DNA of 64,000 nt from Spirometra erinaceieuropaei (lineage: Eukaryota; Platyhelminthes; Cestoda; Diphyllobothriidea; Diphyllobothriidae). The stretch is taken from positions 58,078-122,077 of the forward strand of contig CACRXP010000620.1 in the NCBI GenBank assembly GCA_902702965.1, in the 5' to 3' direction. How positions within the stretch are numbered: the first letter of the stretch is position 1; each line of letters begins with the position of its first letter. The notes under the pieces are model-generated. The model ran no database searches. It saw nothing but the letters and a program-made list of their open reading frames with translations, and had not been told where the DNA came from. A program made the translations under genes and the position numbers. Positions 22,395 through 31,914 of this stretch are shown piece after piece.

Positions 22395-22431
22395 ATGTCG
22401 AGAGCACGGTATAATACTTTTGCCATATATA
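22395..22431 (+). repeat. Direct repeat, right copy, flanking the hammerhead segment
   Basis: ATGTCGAGAGCACGGTATAA and the following bases match 22042-22078. The two copies bracket the interval containing the hammerhead ribozyme. Confidence 0.8.
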
Positions 22432-22447
22432 CACACATATATATATG
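22425..22447. repeat. AT/AC simple repeat
   Basis: ATATATACACACATATATAT tract directly after the right direct repeat. Confidence 0.7.
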
Positions 22448-22515
22448 GTAGAGGGCGCTCACCGATCGTTCCTGCGGAAATCACTCGTCCCGTTGTGCCT
22501 TATGGGCTCGAGAGA
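22447..22515 (-). mobile_element. SINE tail fragment
   Basis: On the minus strand this reads as the SINE tail: AAGGCACAACGGGACGAG, then GATCGGTGAGCGCCC. Head and body are absent. Confidence 0.65.
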
Positions 22516-22526
22516 GACAGAGAAGG

Positions 22527-22770
22527 CCCGGGTACCACTGAGGAGCCGGATCGCCAAGCTGTTATCAAAGCTACAGCCGCCAATGATGACAGAGCGTCGA
22601 CAAATAATAACTCGGAAGTGACTGTCTAAACAAGACTCGCACCAGTTGTGAGAATTTGCAATGAATGCTTGGCGATCATTGCCGATAATCTGGCATGCGG
22701 CCGTGTAGTAAGGGCACCGGACAAATGTTACAGTTTCCGTTTGCCTCTCTCTTTGCCGCAACTGTTGTTT
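22527..22770 (+). repeat. Dispersed repeat, copy 2 of 2
   Basis: Matches 9438-9690 (shared landmarks GCCAAGCTGTTATCAAAGC, ACTCGGAAGTGACTGT, GGCGATCATTGCC). Here it follows a SINE tail directly, whereas the 9.4-kb copy does not show one. Confidence 0.8.
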
Positions 22771-25700
22771 CGGCATGATGACTTAAGGAACGGGTTTGGT
22801 TGTCTATGGCACTGAAACGAAGTGCCGGTTCCGAGCTGTAACTGCCTCGCCGTCTCCCCTGCACTCCACCAATGGTAATCGCAAGCGAGGCCGATGGAAG
22901 ATGAGAGTTTGCGTAATGCCTCACATGACGTAAAGGCCTGATTTATCGCATGCCCACGCAGAAATCTACAAACGCTTATCGTTTAAAGGCGAAGACGAGT
23001 CTCCTCTCGTGATTGTCATGTTGATCAATGATGCGAATGAGATTAAATAGGTCCATGCGAGGCCAGAATATGTGGTGACATTGTTGACAGGTAAGACGAA
23101 CCCGACGGATGTTCGGCGACATTTCCTATAAAACCTCAGTCCTGCTGCGATGGATTCGCAGGTGTCCGATCAATTCAGTAGTGTTACCACTGTTGTTTGG
23201 CGGCCAACTGTCTCTGCACAGGACAGTTATTCGCCTGAACCTCTGACACATGACGCAGATCCAGCAGTAAGTTTGTGGTAGACGGCGCAGCCATGTACGT
23301 GTTAGTAGGGGGCGGTGTACGGAACCCAGGTTTGGCGGTTGCTACATCTTGGGCAGGGACTTTTGAGAGGGATCGGGCGGTATCAGCGTTGGTCCGAGGT
23401 CTGCCGAACTTATGTGGGTTGAATTGATTATCTTACGCGAGCCATCGGACACGTTCTGACTATGCGTGGCCGTTTTTCTTTGTTCGTCATTATCATTTTC
23501 TAAACAAATTGTTTCCAACTGAATCCGGAATATCCTGTAGTAAGTGATGCCTATGTTACCCCCATGATAACGACTTTTATTGGCTATTTGTCTATTTCTG
23601 CCTTCAGTCTTCAAATGCTCAGGCTGCGTTGGTCGTTAAGAACGCTAAGTAACCTTCGGATGTTGTTTATAGGCATACCCGTACCATTTTGCCGGCCATC
23701 TCGCAAAATCTGCAAGTATTTACATGTTAACTGCCCGTTTTCCTAATTAACTCTTCTCTTTTTCTTCATGCATTGGTTTTTCCACTAACCACTTCATTTT
23801 TTGACCTTTTTGCTTTTCAGAGAATGTTCCTCTTCCGCACACGTCGTGTCTGAGCCAATAACTACCTCGATCGCCGTTTCCGCCCCCATCCCCCATCCGG
23901 CTGTTTCCGACTCGGCAGGAACAATGACGCTGTCGCTGTTTGTGCTCTGGATGGCACCTGCGAAAGGCTACCTCCGCCGTCGCAATCATATTTTTAAGGA
24001 AATCCTACATTGTCTTTTGATATTTTTTCTACTTCCCCCGAACCCCGGCCACTCAGTACGTGTAAATACTTCTGAAGAAAAATTTAGCAGAAAACATTAC
24101 CGTTACGGGCAGTCTTTTCGTATTTGTTGACTTGATTAATGGGCGACGGGCCATGGTTCGGCTGTAGATATTCCTGGCTCATCGTTTTTTAGGCTTACGT
24201 TCGTCGGAAATCTCGCTGCCCTCTCTTATTACGGTCATACGCATACGTGCACACGCATACCTCTTGAGCATTTCTCCTTTACCGAGCTCTTTCTCCACGG
24301 ATACCGCAACAATCTTTGTACGTGTGCACATGCAAGCCGTCGCCCCTCCTTTTCCCCATAGCTTCGACCCACAGTCCTCTTTTTACCCCCTTTTCCAAAC
24401 CGTTGCCTGCTCTCCTCGTACATTTCACTCTCATCTTTCCCCATCATTTATGTCTGCCTTGATGCGCCCACTGCCCGCATTTTCGACTTTGTAATCTCAC
24501 CCAAAGTTGTGCTATCTGTTGCCTTCATTTCGAACCCTCCATCATTCCGCGCCTTCCTCAAGGACTCCGTCCCCATCTGTTTATTTTCGAGGTCTCCTCA
24601 TGCTCCCCTTTCCTCTTTTTTTCAACTGTACAATCATAGAAATATGAGATTTTATGTGCATAATCGCCACTCCTGTCTGCATTCCTTCGGATCTTGAGGC
24701 GCACTCACCATATGCTTTGCTGTCTTTTGACAGCCAATTTGGGATTCATTCTAGGAAAAATCGGTCGTCCCTGACACACGGTTTTATCGCCGTCTACTCA
24801 GACAGCAGCAAGAGACGTCAGTCGGATGGCTATCCAGTTGTCATGTCCTTCTGGTCTTCGGCCTTGGTCTTCTCGTTTCCCTTGAATTTGATCAATATCA
24901 TGCTCCGAATTCCCTTTATAGAAACCTGAGCCAGAAGGTGATGATGCGAATGACCAAATCCACTTGTAGCCGAGTTTTGTTGATTATCCCCTTTGCACTG
25001 ACTACGGACGCTCGTCGTGGTATCAGCCGCAGCATTTACTCTCCTCCGTGCGCTGCTCGTACTTGACACTGAGGTCGTGCCTGGTAGATTTAGTGGACAG
25101 TTTGGCCACTGATCTCTGCTTGCTGCCGAATGGAAACCAAGAGTGTGCGTGCTCGGTTACTTTGCCTGACATTTCGTTCAAGCAACATCAGCCGATGGCT
25201 AGCTCCTTTTGATACTTGGGGAAATCCTTCTCGGTTCTAGTATCCTAATACCCTCCGGGATCTTTTAGTCCTTGGATAAGGGGCTTTGAAGGAAGCGGAT
25301 CGGGCTTTACTTCCACTGTTGCCCTCAGTCACAGTATTATGGACCAGTGGCCTGGCAGGAATTAACTAGCTCGCCACTCGATATTTCTGCCCTTGGCTTT
25401 TAACGTCTTCGCTCTTAGAGTCATACGTATCTAATCCAAAAAACACAGATCTCACGACTAACTTTATTCCAAGGAAGAAAGGTTTCCAGCACGTTAATAT
25501 GGACTAATACTTATGTTGGTGAGTATGATCAGGCGGTTATGGCGAACATTGCTTTAGATACGTGGTGGGTGCAGGCGGTTACCAGCAGTTGGCGAAGTAG
25601 CAGGGAGAACTATACTGACTATTCCACCTACCTTGTGTCTGGGGACTGGTTTACACAGTTTTACCAATCCGTCTGCGCCAATAATGGTCCATTTCTCCCT

Positions 25701-25849
25701 CCGCTGAGAACATGTTGGCTCAAGACAGGGACGATATCTTCTTTTCTGATCTTTTTCGAAGACAAAAGCGTTGGAAGAATCGATGTCTTGAAAACCAGGT
25801 GAGATTTCATCCGAGTGTTTCAGAGAAATTATCAATTAACTCTCTCTAG
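22771..25849. other. Unassigned interval
   Basis: No gene or named repeat could be supported. A pyrimidine-rich acceptor at 23820 precedes an open stretch (about 23821-24055, ECSSSAHVVSEPITTS and onward) that has exon-like composition but no convincing donor. Confidence 0.35.
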
Positions 25850-25857
25850 TTCTACTA

Positions 25858-26565
25858 ATGTTCGTTCAGAGTTTATTTGACGATAAACGGTGCATACGCA
25901 AAAGGGACGAAAGGCCTAACCGCGCTGACACCAAAGTTTGGCGAGCGCTTCCATATGTTAAGAACGTTTCGGAAGCTGTTGGCCGCCTTCTCGCACCACT
26001 TGGTGTTGGAGTTGCACACAGGCCGGAGGCAACCATCAGGCATCAATTGATGAAACTAAAAGACCCACTGCCACGGCAAGAAACGTCTGGAGTCGTTTAT
26101 CGGATCTGGTGTGGTTGCGGACAAAGCAACTTCGTCGGAGAAACCGGAAGACAACTCCAAACGCGAATGGCCGAACACGCCGCAGCGGTACGGATAAATG
26201 ACGCCGGCTTTCAAGTTGCGGCTCATTCGATGGGTTCCGGCCACACATTCATATTTGACGAGGCTGAAATTCTCGCAATAGGCGACAACCGCATGAGTCG
26301 GGAGCTGCTTGAGTCATGGTTTACTGGCCCCCAGTCTATTAACAAGTGCAATGATCTTCCCGTTCAATACACCATGCTGAGACTTTGTCTAGGCTGGGTA
26401 ATTGACCACGCGGGGAGCGCACAGGTGAACAATCTTCCCAACATCCGGGCCAACGCGTCAAATGGTCGAGCAATCACCACACCAACATCCAACGCACGTG
26501 ATGAAATTGCAGCAGTTAACGACGCGAATGTCGGCCATCACGCCACGTGCAACGATCCCCGATGA
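25858..26565 (+). CDS. PLE linker plus GIY-YIG endonuclease, intact fragment ORF
   Basis: A 235-codon uninterrupted frame covers the C-terminal part of a PLE polyprotein. Residues 30-65 are the post-RT linker (LPYVKNVSEAVGRLLAPLGV). Residues 80-155 form the GIY-YIG nuclease, with VVYRIWCGCGQSNFVGETGR, the catalytic Arg region QTRMAEH and the later LLESWF containing the conserved Glu. In active PLEs this domain nicks target DNA for priming. The RT is missing because of 5' truncation, so the ORF has no natural start: the first ATG at 25858 is simply internal. The lack of stops or frameshifts suggests this insertion is younger than the other PLE pieces in the window. Confidence 0.85.
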   Translation: MFVQSLFDDKRCIRKRDERPNRADTKVWRALPYVKNVSEAVGRLLAPLGVGVAHRPEATIRHQLMKLKDPLPRQETSGVVYRIWCGCGQSNFVGETGRQLQTRMAEHAAAVRINDAGFQVAAHSMGSGHTFIFDEAEILAIGDNRMSRELLESWFTGPQSINKCNDLPVQYTMLRLCLGWVIDHAGSAQVNNLPNIRANASNGRAITTPTSNARDEIAAVNDANVGHHATCNDPR

Positions 26566-26670
26566 AGGGGAGGGAGCCGTGAATGTTCATAGGTATGCGG
26601 TAGCATGGCTACTGCATCCTATAAATACTGCAGCCGCATGTGCATGAACCACCCTTATCTGCTTATGTCT

Positions 26671-26704
26671 CTGATGATGGATTCGAGCAGGAATCTGAAA
26701 CGCC
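26671..26704 (+). ncRNA. Hammerhead-like motif in PLE 3' region
   Basis: CTGATGA, spacer T, stem GGATTC, loop GAGCAG, stem GAATCT, then GAAAC and GCC. Five Watson-Crick pairs plus one G-T pair close the stem. The cleavage triplet is GCC rather than GTC and helix III is missing, so this copy is probably inactive. It is the counterpart of 6534-6567 (minus) and 49216-49249. Confidence 0.5.
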
Positions 26705-26819
26705 AGGCTAATAAGTCTCTTGTCCCGGCGGTCGTGTCTTCTTCTTCAAGACTGCTTCCTGGGACTCGTCTCTTCGCTTCTATTGGCAATCTCTTCAGAG
26801 CTGGCCCGAGTTCCTGAGG

Positions 26820-27366
26820 AAAGGCACATGGTTCACGTAGCTTTCGTTGATTTTCAGAGGTCCCTCGATACTCTCATGCAGTGACTGTTATACAAGCTTG
26901 CATAAATAAGAATCAGAGGTAACTTGCCAAAAAGATGGAAAACTGCCTTGTTTGTTTGCGCCAGATTGTTTGCAAACGTCAGGAGCAACCAAATATGACT
27001 GCGGTCGTCAGTGGGTTTCCCCCGGTGTTTAGTACTGTGATCAGGTTTGCTTCTAATAAGCGCGGACGACTGCAAAAGATATTTACCCTTCAAAGCAGAA
27101 CTTTTTGCTGGAGCGTAATTCAGGGCCCTGCCGACCTAGATAAACTAAAGATCAACTTACATCGACGGAGGGAGTGGTGCAACATAATTCGGCCGGCCAA
27201 CCTAGTTAAATCCGCTGGTCTAAGTAGCCAATTTCTTAATGGCACAGCCTTCCAAGTGCTGGAAGCTCAAAAAGACCTTGGTGTGGTGAGAACCAGGTCC
27301 TTAAAACCGTCCAGTCTTTTGTTTGATAGTGGCAAAAAACGTAATGTCCGTGCTCTATGCCACTGA
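26820..27366 (+). mobile_element. LINE fragment (same family as the 1.8-3.9 kb LINE)
   Basis: Two relics remain. At 26830-26885 the translation shows HVAFVDFQRSLDTL, the RT motif A region. After a deletion, 27110-27366 gives WSVIQGPADLDKLKINLHR and VLEAQKDLGVVRTRSLKPS and ends KKRNVRALCH. These align with WSVIRGPVDEYRLQMNLNR and VEAQKDLGVLTTSSLKPS in the minus-strand LINE at 1810-3850. The catalytic FADD part lies in the deleted section. It starts right after the PLE at 25850-26780. Confidence 0.8.
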
Positions 27367-29205
27367 GGTTTGGTGAAGAGGTGATCCATTATTTTTTCAA
27401 GCTTTGGGGCCACATTTAAATGCATCATGAGAGTTTGATCTTTATAAGTGACCGTATCTAGTGTGTGTCCCGCAGGTCGGTAGGCGGGAAGGACGATACT
27501 ATTGCTTTATCAAATATGAATAGGAAGCTCAAGGGCGAAAACCGTATTCCCTAAGAAACGTGATCTAAAAGTTCATGGCAGCGTAAGCTGTGATATTCAG
27601 CACATTTATGTGGGTAATGACGGTGTAGGTTCTAGCTTGCTTACTTGCTGCGAGGCTGGTTGGGGATTTTCGCCGCGTTCTAAGCTACGGACGTTTGACG
27701 CCAGTTGAGAGGATGCTGCATTCTGCATAGAATGGTTAGAGTTGCCAGCCGGGCTAAAGAACGTCCGGCGCCGTGATAGCAGCATCCTGAATGACACTGT
27801 AAAATGCGCCATAAGACCTCAAGCGAGAAGATGTCTGTGCCAGCCTTGATGTTATTTGGTGATCCAAACAGCTGTGATTGAGAATCAGAATCAGATCACC
27901 ACTGGTGGGCGCGTGCAATGACGCGAATGAGGCGCATCGTTCCAATGGGTGCCCCGATTATGCAAACTGCTTAATTTAAGGGTCAGTTTGACGGTGATAA
28001 AAAAATTAGTTGGACACAGTGAGAAACCTATCCAGGAAACGGAGATAGCAGTATCTTGGCAGTTACAAACAAGTTAATATGAACGAAGTCGTCAGCGGGT
28101 AAAAATGCACGCGCTTGTTCTATGCCTCGTTCAAATTTGTGTCAGGTTCTTTAAAAAGCGTATTGTAGCAGAGGAAAACAAAACGGACTTAAGTGTCACA
28201 ACATGTTCGTCTGAGACATAGACATTTTATGCCACTTCGAGAATGGGCGGCTATATAAAACGATGGGGAATTATATACAGTGAACCTGATGTCAATCGAG
28301 CTGATATACACAGGGGGACAGGAAGAGACAATTAAGTGCGTACTACGGTATAAAAATAGGGGGAGAAGAAGAGGGAGGTAAAGGAGATTGAAGTTAGAAA
28401 ATGCGGACAAGGCGGAGCAGGAGACTGACAAGACGGACCGATCGAGGGAATAAGGAAGAATAACGAGGTAAGATGAAGAGAGGATGCACGTGGTAGAAGA
28501 ATAGGAGCAGCGCATTCTTGTCCTCTGGGCAGATCCGGCGGTTCCACTGCAAGAACAGCCTTGACCGTGTCGATGCGGCAAACGTCTCCCTTGGCATAAT
28601 GAAGGATCTAGAAGGTCTCCATATTACGTGTGAGCGCAGGGGACGTTTCCGTATATGGTGATTCCGTCTACTTGCGCACACCGTCACACCGAGCGAACAC
28701 ATGAGCGTAGTTGGCCAAGAATTTTCTACATAAAAATCAACTGATGAGGTTTCGAGAGGCAAGGAAAGAAAATGAGCGCATAAATTCTGCAAACGTTGGA
28801 GCCTTGTCCGCACCTCAAGAAGTTTGAATGTCCGCCTTGTCTGGAAGTCGAGGGGCGGTACCTAGAACTGTTTGTGCTGCACTGCTGTCCAATTCTGATT
28901 TCAGTACCGCACGAATGCCAAAGAGTTCAATGAGTGGGATGTAACTCCAGTTCGTTGGGTCCTATGCAGCACACAGGGCTGCATATAGTTGACAGTGGCA
29001 GCTGTATGATAGGACGCTGCCTGAATGCGCACGCAAGAAAGAAATTTGTGAAGGGCGTAGAAGTAGACAGTCTCGGACTGGACACAATTTCCAGTCGTAA
29101 CCGTGGGTGGGACATCAACATGACGATGGACTTCACGATGGTGCCCTCCTGCACGATCGGCAAATTGTTGCGACGGCCCGTCGTTTGTATCGAAGAATGC
29201 ATGTA
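27367..29205. other. Unassigned interval
   Basis: No gene recognised. A minus-strand frame at 28394-28813 begins TRLQRLQNLCAHFL, which resembles the region before the LINE C-terminus, but the rest is not recognisable. Confidence 0.35.
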
Positions 29206-29215
29206 AGACGAAATA

Positions 29216-29480
29216 TGCCAAACTCGAATCGCGAGCCCAATTCTTTTCCCAACGGCTGGCTGAGGGATGGAAAAAAATTGCTGAACTCTGTTGTCTTAGC
29301 GGAAAACGTTGAGACCTTCAAAAGAAGGCTATATAAATTTATGCCTGATGGTTAAACATTTCCACGATATCAATGACTGGCATAACTGCTGTGCAAATAT
29401 CTGCATGTTTTTCTCATTCGTCTATCTGTAAATAGGGTTTTCCAAGGCTCTACTTCTGTCCCTCATATACACTGAGTTAT
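29216..29480 (+). mobile_element. LINE C-terminal crumb
   Basis: The frame ending at 29355 closes with VVLAENVETFKRRLYKFMPDG, the typical end of a CR1/Jockey-like pol protein (compare VVMSPSIRRFTKNLD in the first LINE). Short 3' untranslated sequence follows to about 29480. Confidence 0.6.
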
Positions 29481-31809
29481 ACTGAATTAAAGGTGGTAAG
29501 CGTTGCCATTGGAGGGGGACAAGTGTCCAACAGCATCTAGATCCACATGTCTATCCCTTGCGTCAGGGCTGGGATTGGTGTCCTTTGGGGAATTTCTGTG
29601 AAACTGTACCTTGTTCGGCTACAGACATTCGCGCGAAGGGAGACGGTTTAGAAGAAATTTATGGGCAAAATGCGTAAACACCATACAGCATCCAATATGA
29701 CCTACAGGGTGATCGTAGCATCAGCTACCTTTGCACCAGTTTTTTTTAATGTTTCTCATCCTCTGCCTTGCGGTGTTATTTCCTAAGATAATGATAATCA
29801 AACTGCACTAGCTGACCTCTTTATCATCTTAATGTTATCTGTTAAAGCGATTGGATGCCTTGAGACTTGCATTAATGTTACTTGACTAGGGGGTCCATCC
29901 GACATACGCCAGTATATCTAAGGATACTACGCACTAAATTCAAGCAGACGGATTCAAGTACGAATGGAAAAACAATAAAACTGGTTTCTGTGCATGGAAT
30001 TTTAAGACGCTTTATCGGATAACTGGAAACTGACACACAGACACTCTCAAATAGGACTGAGAAAATAGAGAAATGAAATAAGTCTGCGTTAGTAGTGGGT
30101 CAGAGATGGGTGTTGCCTGTCCGCTTGAGCAGTAGTTTTGAAGTGCCCACGCTTTCTTTTAGCAGAGTAACTACTGCTTCGTCCCTGGTGCTACGTATTC
30201 TCGAATTCCGATTTTGTAGCTGACAATTAATAGCAGCTAGGAGAAGCAGTGAATCTCGAGGCGAAAATAAGCCTCTGGGTGTGTGTAAGAGTTCCTACAC
30301 ACATTTTTGTGTGCAAAATTCAAGGAATGAACGAACAGATTCCCGATTTCTCAAAGTCATTTAATACTATGAGATATGTCCTCGGGTACGCTTGTATTGT
30401 AAACGAAATTGATCATTTATGGCATGGTACATATATGACAGAGGACGTGAGTCTGGTTTTTGCTGTAACATATCTGTCGAGCTTTCGTAGTAACGTTATT
30501 TGGCAGTCGGTCGTCTACTCGACTGAAACAATAACATATAGTTGACTGGCTGAGCGGTGCGTCATTTGATCCCCCGTGTCAACATATTCGGGATAAACAA
30601 CCCTGTGTGGTTTTCAACTTTGTTGTCGATGGACACTCTTTGACCCATGCACTTCGCGCCGTGGACAGCAAGCAAAAAGTCAGGCTCTCAGCATCTTTGA
30701 ACGTTTTATGTAGCTGCATTCTATGTAGCATGGAATAGCCCTTGATGGAGTCAAAGATGTCCTCTAATCTGTCTCCCCGACTTTCGTTTTACGAAATAAA
30801 TGGTTGCTGAACCATTTACCCTTTGTAAAGGAATCATTCAGATAATTGAAAATTTTCAAGCCCCAGTCCTACATTCACTAACTTTGCCTGGCTTCTGCGT
30901 ACGGACTGCTCCGCATTGTCTCTAGTACTTGTTAAATAGCGCCTGGAAGAACCGCAATGTCTCTTTTGATAATATATGCCGTATTCGTACTCGATGCTTG
31001 TACCTAGCCAAATTTTACGGTACATTTTATGCCAATGATGGACGGTATAACCAGTTGGTTGCATGACAGTGTAGGGCGTTCGGCAGCAATGCATTCACTA
31101 TTACGACAAAATGAACTAAACCACACTTTTCCTTCTTTGGTATTCAGTCGAACTCAGTCGAACTTGAAAAGGCAAGATCTGTTCTATTTGAAGTCGTTTA
31201 GGAGATCTGATAAAAAATCGCACTCATTCTGGGACTTCTTGCATGACTTCTAAAAAGTGCGTCGCATTAATTCACAACAGATGCAGATAACACTTACACG
31301 ATAATGAATTCGACATAGTTTTGAGTTCTAACCCCATAGATCGGGTAAATATTCGCCGTTTTTTTAATAGAAATGTCATTATCTCTCATTCAAATGCAAC
31401 TGGAAGATGTGTCCTTGCGTGTTAAAGAAATCGCTTGCCAATACTTACGTTGGCAATGTCACCATTTAATTTTGTTTTTATCTGCTTCGTTTTACATGCA
31501 TATTTTGTACAAAATATTTATCGTTAATATTGTGTAATTATTTGGACTTCAGTTAAGCTAAAACTCAGTAATAGTTTATAGGTCGTACCTTTAAGGTCGT
31601 TGTTTCATTGGTCGTCTGGTTATTCAATCAAAAAGAACATATCCGCCGCCTGGGATTGGCGCTGTCATAGGTTGGCACGAAGTTTTCACCATCTTGGTGG
31701 CTGCACTTACGTTCTGCTTTGTGTGCTACTTTTGTGATCACTGTGAGTGAGCATCCACCCAATCAACAGCGCGATTCCTAGCACCTTCTCGACTATAAAT
31801 ACTCAAACT
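29481..31809. other. Region upstream of the calpain gene
   Basis: No coding exon or recognisable repeat seen. The promoter and 5' untranslated exon of the calpain gene are expected here, but no element could be identified with confidence. Confidence 0.4.
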
Positions 31810-31914
31810 ATGGCATCTTTTGGTGTCAACAACTTCATGAGTAGCGTTGGGATCAGTCTGAAGCCAAGGGTGGCAATGACTACCGACCAGTACGGAAATG
31901 CCGTTGCATTTGCG
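31810..31914 (+). CDS. Calpain exon 1 (start codon)
   Basis: ATG at 31810 opens 35 codons ([20 protein letters not shown] and onward) to the donor GTACGC. The frame is also open upstream to 31747, but the only in-frame ATG is at 31810. No signal peptide is visible, in line with a cytosolic protease. Confidence 0.75.

Larger units (their letters stand above)
25850..26780 (+). mobile_element. Penelope-like element of a second type, 3' part
   Basis: This 5'-truncated PLE differs from the other copies: its endonuclease has the YRIWC..C and FVGETGRQL pattern. The ORF 25858-26565 is followed by about 200 bp of 3' sequence that contains a hammerhead-like motif (26671-26704) and the block CAGGCTAATAAGTCTCTTGTCC. 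The same 3' block occurs at 49216-49285. A LINE fragment begins within about 60 bp of its end. Confidence 0.85.

Noticed and set aside
23821..24055. Possible exon after a pyrimidine-rich acceptor
   Set aside because: Composition is exon-like, but its frame needs a phase 2 entry that fits no neighbouring exon, and no convincing donor exists before the frame turns into a hydrophobic, intron-like translation.
31794..31799. TATAAA just before the calpain ATG
   Set aside because: It lies only 11 bp before the start codon, too close to act as its TATA box.
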